64,000 nt of DNA from Norana najaformis (lineage: Eukaryota > Annelida > Clitellata > Crassiclitellata > Hormogastridae). Within the stretch, counting starts at the first letter, position 1. Each line of letters begins with the position of its first letter. A program made the position numbers and the translations under genes. Location: contig OZ029919.1 in the NCBI GenBank assembly GCA_964023275.1, positions 10,370,202 to 10,434,201 on the forward strand, written 5' to 3'. Shown one piece after another: positions 22,053-33,419 of this stretch. The notes under the pieces were generated by a model. That model did no database searches, was not told the origin of the DNA, and worked only from the letters and a program-made list of their open reading frames with translations.

Positions 22053-22550
22053 GTGGTCTCATGCTTTAAAATCAAGCCAATGGGAGCAAACAGTGTGCTC
22101 TTAGCTAGACCTACAGTTTCTCTCAATATTAAGCTATACGTTGGCTTATTTTTAGCCTGTGCAGTTGGCATTCAGTCTTCAGTTGATTCACCTGTCATCA
22201 GAGCGACTGGACTCGCATCAAATGCTGACAGTCACCAGTTGCAATCAGCAACTGCTACTCAACCTCAGATTTCTCTAGTCAGTCAGTTCCTGGAATCAGT
22301 TACATACGGTGACAGTCACGTGCAGGCACAGTCAGCAGACGATACTCAACCGCAGACTCAAGTTATTGTCTCAGAAATGCAGTCAGCATCATCAGCTATT
22401 GACGTTATTCGCCAGCTGTATCCTTTACCAAAAGTTGAAAGGTCTCGTGTCAGACAACGTAAAGCAGAAACAGCCGCTTTTCTTACTTTGTCACCTTATA
22501 AGAAGCTAGTTCTGCAGAAGGATGAAGGAAAAATGAAGGAAAAATGAAAA
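22053..22550 (+). pseudogene. pogo-like transposase, C-terminal linker
   Basis: A 164-codon open frame. Its end, DVIRQLYPLPKVERSRVRQR, then KAETAAFLTLSPYKKLVLQK, is the conserved 'I.PLPK...R..R.R..AE.LTSSPYKK.LE' segment found after the DDE domain in pogo/Tigger-like proteins. The earlier Ser/Gln/Ala-rich part is a linker. It continues the element at 20950-21710. Confidence 0.8.
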
Positions 22551-22559
22551 ACTTGAAAG

Positions 22560-22980
22560 GAATAATGTATATGAAAGGTCTAAAGAAGAAGGTAAACTTC
22601 ACAATCAGACCTAAGGCTAACAACAAGAGAATATGCTATGAGGACAGAAAAAGAGAACTTAAAAGATGTATACAGAAGCAAGCACACGGCTAAGCCTAAC
22701 ACAAGTTGGCTTCAGAAGGACTGCAAGCAGTTAAAGAAAAAGGTGGTAAACAAACGAGCAACTGGCTGCAATGTCGATGGCGACAGCAAGTCGGAAATTT
22801 GTTCACGATGCCCAGGCTGTGCGACTGCTGAAAGAATATCGCAAACATTAATCTGATCACTTGGTGGAAAGCCTGTAATAAGTGCAGTACTTGGTTTTAC
22901 GATATCTGTGCTGAAGCGAATGGCCTATTCGATGATGATTTCTTTCTCTGTGCTAACTGTGTAGAGAAAATATTAAGTAT
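22560..22980 (+). pseudogene. pogo-like element: C-terminal zinc-finger (PHD-like) end
   Basis: One frame has CSRCPGCATAE near 22800. A shifted frame gives WWKACNKCSTWFYDICAEAN then GLFDDDFFLCANCVEK. The Cys pattern 'C..C..WFHxxC......FxCxxC' is that of a PHD-type treble-clef found at the end of many invertebrate pogo/Tigger-like transposases. Cysteines survive although the frame is broken. Confidence 0.7.
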
Positions 22981-22989
22981 GCTATACTA

Positions 22990-23330
22990 ACAAAAAAGTT
23001 TAAAGGCAGGAGTCTAAAAGTAGAGCATAGTGAAAACTGAACGTCAAACAATAAAACATTGAAATTTGCTTGACAGGCATAATCAATCAAACGCAAACAT
23101 GTCCCCTGGCATAAGGAACAGACTCTGTTGATATCGGACTCATTTAAGAACATTTAAGATATGCATATACTGACTAACAGTTTGAGAAGCTGAGTTTTTC
23201 TTGGTATCGCAACACGATACTCACAATCTACCATTTCAGAATATCCATTCGAGACGTAATTATTGGACGAAAAGATTCATAATTATTAAGTCAGTCGTAC
23301 AAATTTTGCCTTGTCTGACAGAAGCCAGTG
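22990..23330. other. No gene seen
   Basis: Flank of the pogo element. I could not locate its terminal inverted repeats. Confidence 0.25.
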
Positions 23331-23332
23331 CG

Positions 23333-23465
23333 TTTGTGGCCGAATGTTAAGCCCATCACCTCTTGACGCTGCGTCCAAGCTTCGATTCCTCGTGTATCAA
23401 ATGAAACCGGTACCTCGTCGTTGAGTCACGTATGCCACGCTTGAGAGAATGCTGTCAACTAAGCT
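23333..23465 (+). mobile_element. tRNA-derived SINE (Leu/Ser-tRNA-like head)
   Basis: GTGGCCGAATGTTAAGCCCA fits a pol III A box (tRNA D-arm of Leu/Ser type). AGCTTCGATTCCT, about 40 bases on, fits a B box (T-arm). The acceptor stem does not pair into a full tRNA, so this is a SINE head, not a gene. The following text to about 23465 is its body. Confidence 0.55.
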
Positions 23466-23559
23466 GCTGGACTGTTACACTATACAATTATTCGTCGATT
23501 TTTAAAAATTCTATCGCTCATCAGCGGCTGACACGAAAGAGACGCAACAAATTTATCAA

Positions 23560-23776
23560 TAGCCAACCTTACCCCCCCCCCCCTTGCCCATGACCTACCT
23601 TATCTTGCCATACATTTTAGTTGCTGGAAGTTGGCATGAATTAGGTGGTAACTCATCTCGCCATACATAGTGTATAGGTTCTTCAGATCGTAATGAATTG
23701 AAACTGTTGTAATGCGATGTAGGTTAAAGTCATATAATGTGATGTAATTTAATGTTTGACTTCATTCACATTGCAG
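23560..23776. other. Spacer with C-tract
   Basis: A run of about 13 C at 23572-23583 and AT-rich text before the candidate exon. Confidence 0.4.
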
Positions 23777-23992
23777 CTTCCGACTGAAATGTTAGAAAAC
23801 AAGACGCGATGCAACAATGTAGATAATTTAAACTATCATCCAGGGCATCTGTACAAGGACACAATCAGTCGATTTCGGCTACAAAGCTTAGAGCTTTTAG
23901 AATTAAGAACACGTGAATTAAAATACCACAAGAACATGATTCCTTATAGTCATCGTTACTTACATGTGACGGATAGACATTTGGTTGACTAA
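23777..23992 (+). CDS. Candidate terminal exon, unknown protein
   Basis: A good acceptor (TTCATTCACATTGCAG) is followed by 71 open codons: LPTEMLENKTRCNNVDNLNY, then HPGHLYKDTISRFRLQSLEL, RELKYHKNMIPYSHRYLHVT and a stop. The composition is ordinary protein-like, with no low complexity. I do not recognise a domain and found no partner exons. It may be a chance frame. Confidence 0.3.
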   Translation, partial: LPTEMLENKTRCNNVDNLNYHPGHLYKDTISRFRLQSLELLELRTRELKYHKNMIPYSHRYLHVTDRHLVD

Positions 23993-23999
23993 ACTTATT

Positions 24000-24340
24000 A
24001 AAAACTAACATCAAAAGCGAATGGGAAAGAATGTTTTATGCGCCACAAATTTATGGGACAATAAGTGGCATGTTAGTATGCATGAAAGCAGGAATGAAAT
24101 GACAGTACAATGGCAATAACAGGGGCAATAGGAGTGTAGCAACGACGCAAAACAATGGCATAGCTAAAAGCCATGACTGTTAAATCGAGAACCGTGAAAA
24201 AATGTAGCAGAAGGCGAACACTCCAAGCGATAGCATTTAAGGATTTGAAGGGTTCGTCTATTCGTTTATCCTAGCAAGCAATCGTGGCCTTACCTTTGAT
24301 TCTATGCCGCCGATTCTTTATTTTAAACTCGAAGTTGAAA
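24000..24340. other. No gene; small dispersed repeat word
   Basis: AGCCATGACTGTTAAATCGA, then GAACCGTGAAA (24170-24200) recurs near 27130 as AGCCTTGACTGTAAAATCGA, GAACCGTTAAATCG. Confidence 0.4.
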
Positions 24341-24439
24341 ACTGTCCGTGAAACTTGAATTCGCAATTCTAGTTCCTACAATTCTGCTGATGTTATCGTA
24401 TGTTCTACTCAACACATCGCATCAACTCTTTCTTACTTC

Positions 24440-24545
24440 CTTTCTACTGCTCTCTCTTTCTTTCTTTCTTTCTTTCTTTCTCTCTTATCCCGCTCTTTCT
24501 CTCTGTTCTCTCCCGCTCTTTCTGGCTCTCTCCAAGTCTCTCAAA
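24440..24545. repeat. (TTTC)n and CT-rich tract
   Basis: TTTCTTTCTTTCTTTC run, then CTCTTTCTCT text. Confidence 0.9.
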
Positions 24546-24834
24546 TCGTCGTCGAAAAGTCAGTCGGAAAAGCAATATCTGCGCGACGTTCTCATCGAAA
24601 TAAATGCCAAAGGGCGCACTTGTTTGGCTGCCAGGTTAAGTCCGGCTTCCCAGCTGAATGACCGACCGACTGACCGACCTTAACGACGGATTGTCGACTG
24701 GCGCTGCCCTGTCTTCTAGCTCTTGTCGGCTGGACGCTGCTAAAGCCGTTGTTGACTCTGTGTTTAGGGCGGCACTGGAGACGGCGACGAAGATGCTAGC
24801 AATGTTATTATTTTTGCGTGTCTTCGACCCATTC

Positions 24835-24835
<1 letters not shown>

Positions 24836-24867
<32 letters not shown>
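24836..24867. repeat. (GCA)n trinucleotide
   Basis: About ten GCA units. The poly-Ala/poly-Leu frames across it are not supported as genes. Confidence 0.95.
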
Positions 24868-24947
24868 GCGTCCATCTCTGGTTATCATCAGCCAAACCTG
24901 CATGCCGTGCATTGGCCATCGTCAGCAGTAAATTCGCGTATGTGAAT

Positions 24948-25098
24948 ACACTGCCTGACTCCTGAATCTTGACCTGGAACCGAACCCTTTTGCCTATCGA
25001 TTTTGTCTTGACTGAGCGCCTGTGAATAAGCTGGTTCCCGCGAATTGGCATTCGTTGAACGCTGTAGAAATCTCGACATTTCGATTACGATTACTTGT
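24948..25098 (+). mobile_element. SINE-like family B, most complete copy
   Basis: CTGCCTGACTCCTGAATCTT, then TTTTGCCTATCGATTTTGTC, TTGACTGAGCGCCTGTGAAT, AAGCTGGTTCCCGCG, GAACGCTGTAGAAATCTCGA and the tail CGATTACGATTAC. The reverse copy at 37608-37748 matches over the whole length. No coding capacity. Confidence 0.85.
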
Positions 25099-25299
25099 TC
25101 ACATATGCGAACATAGATACTGAACATGGAGTGAGCAACAACATGAACATAGAGAACTGATTCGTGTATGACATAGGCCTACAGGAACGCACATAAATCG
25201 TGTGAGTAGCAACATGAATATACATGTATGCGATGGATTCGTGTATGACATACCTCAGCGTTTTAGAAATAGAATCAATATCTGTTGGTATGTTGATAC

Positions 25300-25800
25300 G
25301 ACTGTTCTGCCATGTTCTTTAAAGTATTCCTGCCCTTCTCTTTTCTATCCTTCCCACCTTACCTTTTTACTCGTTCCCTTTCTTTTCTCATTCTCAATCC
25401 TCTCCACCTTTTGCTCGTCATCCTGCCTCTTTTCGTTCTTCATTCTGCCAACGCTGCTCTTTGCTGCCGCTGCGTCCTCTCTTGAAGGATCCTGTTCTGT
25501 TCTTCCCATTCTGTGCTCTCTTGCTTTTCTATATTCTGCTGATATATTTTCCTGTCATATTCTGACTCATTTGTCTTGTCTTTTATTTCTACCTGTCTCT
25601 TCCTGTATGTGACTCTGTCTGTCTGTCTGTCTGTCTGTATGTATATATGCATGTATGTCTGCCTGTCTGCCTCGCTCTCTCTTCTATCTGTTTTTCTCTC
25701 TGTCTTGTCATATGTTGCTCTCTCTTTCGATCATCTCCCATCTGCTCTCTCTCTCTCTCTCTCTCCTCTGCTTCCCTCTCATCCTGCCTGCCTGTCTTCT
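25300..25800. repeat. CT-rich low-complexity region with (CTGT)n
   Basis: A long pyrimidine-rich strand with CTGTCTGTCTGTCTGTCTGT at about 25617 and (CT)n at about 25744. The open frames here are compositional. Confidence 0.85.
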
Positions 25801-25829
25801 CTCATCATCTTAAACTCCACGCAAACGAA

Positions 25830-27620
25830 TGGAACATCACGAGCCGACACTTCAGACTTATTCAGACTACTTATTATTAACTACGTGACCTCTTGATGAT
25901 TGCCAGGCAACTGAAAGTAGATGCCCCATTTGCTTTCAAAGACTGCATGCTTTTTATATATCCGACTTATGTGAGTTTCTATTAGTTTCTCGCGTTTCAT
26001 CCTCAGCTATAGGGAATCACGTGATACCAGTCTGGATGACACTAATGAGTGTCGATGGGATCCGTATCGTCTAAGTTGCAAGACTTGAGTTTAGCGAGCA
26101 CTGTTCTCCTGAATTTATCAGAGTATACATGTAACTGAAGATTCCAATAGCGCACGTGAACGAGGATCTTAACTGTCGAGAAGTCGATCTAAGCCAGTGC
26201 CGTTGGCGAAGGATCTCAGCCGATGATATAATTGAAATTGCGAAGGGTCGAGACTATATGGTCTATTTATCGTTCGTGTGAGGTTCTTTAAAGGTGCTAT
26301 ATAAATAACCAGACACATACGTACATATATAGGCCTATATGATCGGCGTAAGAAATCATTAGAACACACGTGTGCGCCAGTTACACAGTCAAATGCTATT
26401 AAAGAATTATTAAGGCGCTTCTGCAATGCCAAGTCAACGGTTTAAGTAGCACAGTCTGCTCTTAACCTCAGAAACAGATATCGCCGGATCGGCGATTGAC
26501 CATTCTCGAACAGTTCACATTCTACAAACCTCGAGAGTTAAGTGGAGTTTCCTATGTGCAGCATCTGTTGTCAGCTGCGGGTGTTCATCAAAGCCTTAGG
26601 CAACATTGCGTGCCAGACCCTCTGAATATGGAGTCATTTGCCAACTGTGCGTGTGGATGAAGGTGTGCAGGTTCGCTGGCGTAACCATACCTGGTATTTG
26701 CAACCTGTTCGCCACAAACTAACTGAGCATTGTAACCGGACACTTAAGGACAATAATGAGACGGCTGTACAATAAATTACATTGCATCTCGTTATATCAT
26801 ATAACATATTATTTTATTACATTACATAACGCTTGGTTTGTGCAGGTTAAGCATAAGAGAACCGAAGTCCCAGAATACGAATATCAGACTACAGCTAAAT
26901 AGACAGAATACAATTCGACACAAGAGACGAGAACACAACAGAAAAACAATATCGAGCATCAGACGATAGAATCGAATACAGTCAGATCGACTAGGACAAA
27001 ATTACTTCTCCTAGAAGGACACCTCGATGTGAGCTCTGGGGTGCCGTGAAACAACACAACTACCACATCTATCCACATCCATATTACTATATCGAGATGG
27101 AACCATTTACTGAGGCCGTTTTTTTAAGAAGCCTTGACTGTAAAATCGAGAACCGTTAAATCGAAAACATTCAGAAATACTTCCACAATCAGTAATTGTC
27201 TTGTTTCATCAAAACGCAGACTTACCTGCTTACTATTCAATGTACAATTTAGATGCACTTATAACATTGATACACATGTATGCATGTATCAGAACACTTG
27301 ATATAGCGCCCTTTAAGTACCTCACAAAGGCCCTGCACACCTGACCATCTAACAGGTCCAAACAAATGATTTTTAAGACAGTTTGAAAATGTTTGCTGTG
27401 ACAAAGCAGAAGCAACAGTACGTATACGTGTAACAGAAGACTGTTCCAAAAGGAAGCTGACGTAGCCGGAACCTTGGCAGGCCTGCCAAGATTGAGTTAG
27501 GTACTACTGCGCATGCTTTTTACAGTATCTGTGGACGCATGTAAATGCTTTCAAGGCATTCCATTTAGTGGTCGATTACGTCGAGGATTAGTGAAAAGAT
27601 AACTTGATGCAGAGGAAACT
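25830..27620. other. No supported gene
   Basis: Ordinary AT-rich intergenic text. A 'GGTGCTATATAAATAACC' retroelement-tail-like word is at about 26294, and the small repeat word described at 24170 recurs at 27131. Confidence 0.3.
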
Positions 27621-27624
27621 TTGA

Positions 27625-27880
27625 TTATTTGGTCACATATGTAGATTGAGCAACGATAGGAAGATCAAGACATTAGTGTTCGGAATGATGGATGGACCAA
27701 ACAAGAGAGGACGACCCCATAAAGAATGGGTAGATGACATAATCGAATGGTGTGGAACATCAATCCAGGAGCTGAGCCACGCCGCACTGGAAAGACAACA
27801 GTGGACGAACATAGTGAGAACGGCATCGAACACCTACTGGCATTGAGCCCGTAGTTTGTTATTATTATTATGATGATTAA
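27625..27880 (+). mobile_element. Non-LTR element 3' end, GAT-tailed family, copy 2
   Basis: An open frame reads DRKIKTLVFGMMDGPNKRGR, then PHKEWVDDIIEWCGTSIQEL and ALERQQWTNIVRTA, ending in ATTATTATGATGATTA. It is the best-preserved copy of this ORF2 tail: no stop inside about 66 codons. Confidence 0.85.
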
Positions 27881-27889
27881 TGCTTCCAC

Positions 27890-29400
27890 CCAAGGAGATG
27901 CTTAATATCAGAATATTAGGGTAGATGAGAGTTGAAATTTCGGAGCTTACGTTCCCATTTGCTTGGACGAATTGCTAAAACTCCTTTTCTTGATATAAAG
28001 TCACAATGTATACACGATTATAATAGATCCATTTATATTCATATATACATATAATTCATGAAGGCACGTGCTTAAAGGGAGTCTAATTTGCGCAGAAGGC
28101 TCGAGAAGACTGCACTGTCGTGGCGTCGAGAAACACATTAAGCGAGTCTTAGAATCAATTTGGCGTGATTTGGCATACGTCGCGTGATAGCCTTATAAGA
28201 AGCAGGTACAAGACCTTTTTCTTGCGATTTTTATGGCTTCTAATGCTCACTGTATAATATACAAGAGTTCAGGAATGGTGTGGACGTTTTGAATTATTTT
28301 TTACAGACCTGATTAAAGTTTAACGCAAACGACTGTTGACTTTTGGTGCACAATGTGCTTGACATGCTTTCAGTCGTTTTGTCACATGTACTAGTTATTA
28401 GTCATTTGCTCTACCCAGCCTGCGGATGTCAGGCTAGATAGTCGACAGACTACATGCACTAACTACGAGCACATCTGAGTGCGTGAAGGTTTTTTAACCT
28501 GATTACAACTGTCACTTTGAATTGCAGTTCATTTGGCGGCTTTCACTTTGAACTGCAGGTCATTTGACATTGGACGCCACTGCCTTATTTTGCAACGGAA
28601 TAGAATCAGATTGATCTATTTAGCCAATTCGATTTCAAAAGTTTATAAGCCGCTAAACCAAGAAATAAAGACCACTTCTAATCGGCACCCAGAAACCTCG
28701 GTCAAAAAAGATTCACTAGAAATGCTGACTTTGTTTGTGTTCAAAAGAGAAGGTAAAGTCATCTGCCGTAGAAATCACAGGAGTTGAATGGAGGTCGCCC
28801 TAGCTCTTCTCCCACTCATGTCACCCCACAAGATGGTATTACCATTGCTATTACCAGCCATTCTGTTACTTCTCGTTTCATAGCGAGTTCACATTTCCGG
28901 TCAGATTCAAGACCGGCTGAGACAAATAACTGCGATCAATGGACCTTAAAGAAACTCTGAGGAAGAACTAATAAGCACCATCAATCAACCCCTTTGCAGT
29001 TACATTAGCGCTCGATAAATACACGAAAAGATAAATGAAACTATATAGTTAGCATCTGAGCAAGGATGTCTGTGTGTTGCGATTAGATAGTGACGCTATA
29101 TAAATCTAAAAAATAGAAGAAATTAAATTGTTTGAATGAGGCCTAGCAGACGAGAATTATAACTGAATCTGGTAAAGCAATATTGGACAGTTACTCAAAG
29201 ACCCTAGAGTTACTGGACTTCCTTGGGTCTTGTCGGCAGCCTAGCTATTCAAAAGCAAAGCTACTCAATTACATCCAGCGATCCGTTGCTGCAGTTTTCG
29301 ACGCTTCCTGGAATTAACACAGGATGTCTTCGATCGGGTTCGACGCGGTCGCGGTTCACGAGATATCGGTCCCCGCGCAAATGATCAGTCTAGAACCATC
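27890..29400. other. No supported gene
   Basis: AT-rich. A near-duplicate 'TCACTTTGAATTGCAGTTCATTTG' / 'TCACTTTGAACTGCAGGTCATTTG' pair, about 31 bp apart, is at 28515-28568. GACGCTATATAAATCTAAAA at 29090 looks like a retroelement tail. Confidence 0.3.
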
Positions 29401-29629
29401 GAGTGACCAGGGTCGCTAATGGCTCCAGTTCCTCGTGGCAGCGATGGCTACAAAAGCCGATGGCCAGCATATGGCATGATTTGTAGCATAGGCTCGGATG
29501 GGGACCGCCTCCCTTACCCCACGCTGGACGTCTACCCTTCGAAGCGGTTTATGAGACACTGTAACGTGACCAGAAGAAATGCAGTGGTATATACGTATGC
29601 CATGGCTTGTTTGTACTGTATTTGGAGTT

Positions 29630-29918
<289 letters not shown>

Positions 29919-30239
29919 CATATAGGCCCACAAGGTATTACGGCATCTGAGCTCTGGCTGGACTATGAAATATAAATCACTGCATTTTATGGCTTTGTAA
30001 TAGTGCTGACAGTGATAGTGTTGTAGTGCTTAGTTGCAGATCACTGGCAAATCCAGATGTTTATCAAAAGAAAGTTCAGTAATCACCCTGACCTTAACCA
30101 GTTCGCAGAGGGCAAATCAAAATTTGCAAAGCGGAGCTCCGCCGTTGTTGTGGATTACACTGCCGCAGCTATGCCTTGCTTATGGCAGTGTAGGTTAATC
30201 TGAAACGTGCTATGAATTAACACCAGAAAGTACTAATGA

Positions 30240-30775
30240 CAATTCTGTGTACATTTATGTCTGTTGCTACTAGACATTGGCTGAGGTGTACATCTGTGTC
30301 TGTTACTACTAGGCATTGGCTTAGGTGCACATCTGTGTCTGTTGCTACTATAGGCATTGTCTTAGGTGCACATCTGTGTCTGTTGCTACTAGGCATTGGC
30401 TTAGGTGCACATATGTGTCTGTTGCTACTAGGCATTGGCTTAGGTGCACATCTGTGTCTGGTGCGACTAGGCATTGGCTGAGGTGTACATCTGTGTCTGT
30501 TGCTACTAGGCATTGGCTTAGGTGCACATCTGTGTCTGTTGCTACTATAGGCATTGTTTTAGGTGCACATCTGTGTCTGTTGCTACTGTAGGCATTGGCT
30601 TAGGTGCACATCTGTGTCTGTTGCTACTATAGGCATTGGTTTAGGTGCACATCTGTGTCTGTTGCTACTGTAGGCACTGGCTTAGGTGCACATCTGTGTC
30701 TGTTGCTACTATAGGCATTGGCTTAGGTGTACATCTGTGTCTGTTGCTACTAGGCATTGCCTTAGGTAGTGTCAC
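30240..30775 (+). repeat. 39/41-bp minisatellite, about 13 units
   Basis: The unit is TCTGTGTCTGTTGCTACTAG, then GCATTGGCTTAGGTGCACA. Some units carry an extra TA (CTACTATAGGC) or TG (CTACTGTAGGC), giving 41 bp. Open frames such as GIGLGAHLCLLLL come from the 39-bp (13-codon) period. Confidence 0.95.
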
Positions 30776-31024
30776 CAAGATGGCTGTCAGCACCGTCCAT
30801 ACGGTGCTTTGTCTTCGGGCGTCTAGAGCAGTCGACAACCGGACAGAACAATCAATTCTGGAGGCGTGATCATTTCGTTGCGAAATAAGGTGCACGCTGT
30901 TCACCAGATGCACTTCAGGTCAAGGTGATCAGCAGCCGTTCAAATTAGATCGATCCGTTTGAACTGATCAACGAACACCAGAGCATTTATAACGCTCACA
31001 CGGCGTACAACTATTTTCTTATAA

Positions 31025-31190
31025 CCGCACAGATGTATGTATGTATATATGTATGCGTGTATGTATTTGTGTATGAATTATGTGTGTATGTGTGCATGTA
31101 TGTATGAATGTATGTATGAATGTATGTATGTATGCATGTATGTATGTATTTATGTATGTATGTATGTATGATGCATTTATTTATGCATGT
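31025..31190. repeat. (TATG)n microsatellite
   Basis: Degenerate tetranucleotide array. Confidence 0.95.
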
Positions 31191-31321
31191 ATCAAATCCA
31201 ATAACTTCTGTAGCGCCGTTATCATAATTCACAAGGCATTTGTCGATGGTTGCTTCAAGTGAGAGCATAGTCAAAAATCATCACCCGAGGGAGAAGCTCG
31301 GTCGACAGATTGGTCAGGAAA

Positions 31322-31497
31322 ATGTATGCATGATATGTATAACATATGTATAATATATGTATGATATATGTATAGCACATGAATAACATATGTATAACAT
31401 ATGTATAACATATGTATAACATACGTATAACATATGTATAACATACGTATAACATATGTATAACATACGTATAACATATGTATAACATATGTATCGC
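31322..31497. repeat. 11-bp satellite (GTATAACATAT)n
   Basis: About 15 units alternating CATATGTATAA and CATACGTATAA. CATATG and ATACGTAT are themselves palindromic, so each unit is self-complementary. Confidence 0.95.
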
Positions 31498-31499
31498 AG

Positions 31500-32130
31500 T
31501 GTAGATTTGAGTGAGTAAATAAGAAAGCTGTTGTGAGCTTCTTACGTGTGATAGAGCCTACATTTTTACAATCGACGCCTTGGAAGCTAATAGGTCTATT
31601 AACCGAGGACATTGGTTTGATCCGGGTTTTTACTGCCAGTGGCCGGTGTAATCATCATGCTGGTGAAGAAGCTCAGGAATGTAGGCCTGGTTTATGAGAC
31701 GGTTGTAGGTTTAGACTGAGGGGTCAGGCATGTGCACACGGAAACGGGCTGGCTGTTGTCATGCATTCAGAGTATATGTATTTGTGTGGGTTGAATGCAA
31801 CTACATGTATCCTAGGTGAAACAATGAGAGAAAAAGAAGGAGGTAAGAAGCGATAGAAAAGAATGCTAGTCATTTAGTCGTTATTGGACTAATCTTCCGT
31901 CTTAGAGTCAGCAAGAATGGCAGTTATCTGTAGCCTGCCTTCTGTTGAGCTGAGGATGGGCTTTGATTCAGCTCTGAGGTGGAGGTAGGTTGGGTAGACT
32001 AGCTTAGGTAGTCGTCGAACTCTTTAAAGTTGCTACTTTCTCATTCGGTGTAGCGTAGCTGAGGTGAAATCTATCAGTTACTTAAAAGACATTCATATTT
32101 GAATGACAATAATAAGTCAACAACCAACAA
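31500..32130. other. No supported gene
   Basis: Nothing recognised on either strand. Confidence 0.25.
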
Positions 32131-32139
32131 TGTGAAATA

Positions 32140-32375
32140 TTTATGTGTATGTGTATGTATGTATAGATATGTAGACCTATGTATGTAGGTATGTCTGTTG
32201 CTAAATCTATAGCAACATAAATACATACACATATACATACATAAATACATACATACATAAATATATACATACATACATAATTGCATGCATACATACATTC
32301 ATATATACATACATAAATACATACATACATTCATACATACATACATACATATATATTTACAGACATACATACAAG
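32140..32375. repeat. (TATG)n to (CATA)n, inverted about its middle
   Basis: TGTATGTATGTATAG on the left and ACATACATACATA on the right, around a GTTGCTAAATCTATAGCAAC hairpin at 32199-32218. Confidence 0.9.
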
Positions 32376-32719
32376 AATCATATAAGGTACAGTTCTAGGT
32401 TTTACGACCGCATGTTGTTCTCTGTCTTTCTATCTGTTTGCCTATACTCTGTGCGTTTAAGCAAACAGGCTGCAGATAGATAAGCAGACCAACAGAAGCA
32501 GAGAAAAAAATGAAAGCAACAGAGGAAGCATATCAGAAGGGTAGAGAAACAGAGGCACCGTGAAAGAGGCAGAGGCTGCATTATCATAATGTTTATTGCG
32601 ATAATGCAGTGCATCTTTAACTGGAAAACATTCTTTCATCTAATCCGTTTATCAACTTCATCGTTTTTACAATGAACACTTTCCACTCGTTTTTCCTATC
32701 CTAGTATCATTAACTCAGT

Positions 32720-32910
32720 CTCTTCCTCTCTCAAATTCTGTAATCTACGCTGCGCCAGCTCTTTGGAACGAACTCCCGAAAGACATCCCTCAGTTCGCTA
32801 GTCCATCATCGTCACCTGTAGATGTGAGATCTTCTGCGCTTGTATTCTCTTCTGGGAGTTTCTTTCCAGACTGAAAATCGAACTTTTCAAACTATCCTAA
32901 CCCTCACCCG
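32720..32910 (+). mobile_element. CR1/L2-like ORF2 C-terminal fragment
   Basis: The translation reads SVIYAAPALWNELPKDIPQF, the usual 'AAPRLWNSLP..IR' signature near the end of these ORF2 proteins. The following 'FKTxLKTHLF' part has decayed. Confidence 0.65.
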
Positions 32911-33159
32911 ACCATGGTCCACCCTATGACCACCGTTGCCGTCATAATTGCTTTCCATCTTAGCAACACGATGTCCATTCTGGCTTCACTTTCGCTGATT
33001 CTGATCTGGCAACGGAACTGACCCAACAATCTGAATTGAATTGATGTAGCGCTGGTGAAAAAGGTGGCCTCCCTGACGCAGCTGTTGTGTGGCGCTGAGA
33101 AATTTATGAGTTTACTGTTTATCGCAAGGGACGGAAGTAGAGATCGACATACAAAGAAG

Positions 33160-33345
33160 AGATAGATAGATGTAGTGAGATACAAAAGAGAGACAGATAA
33201 AGAGAAAGATGGAGACAGAGAGAGAAAGTGAAAGAGAGAGATAGAGAGAGAGAGAAAAGAAAGAGATAGAAAGAGACAGAGACAGAGAGACAGAAAGAAA
33301 TAGAAAGAGAAAGAGAGAGAGAGAGAGAGAGAACAAAATATATCA
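33160..33345. repeat. (GA)n-rich purine tract
   Basis: GATAGATAGATG grading into AGAGAGAGAG. Low complexity. Confidence 0.95.
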
Positions 33346-33419
33346 ACATTTAGATAGATGCGTTAGAGACACAGTGACATTGAGGCAGACCGAGAGCGAG
33401 GCACAGAGAGATAGCAAAA

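Noticed and set aside
30217..30913. Repeat protein GIGLGAHLCLLLL
   Set aside because: An artefact of the 39-bp minisatellite, whose period is a multiple of three.
31322..31497. CRISPR-like array
   Set aside because: The 11-bp units are contiguous with no spacers, and the context is eukaryotic.
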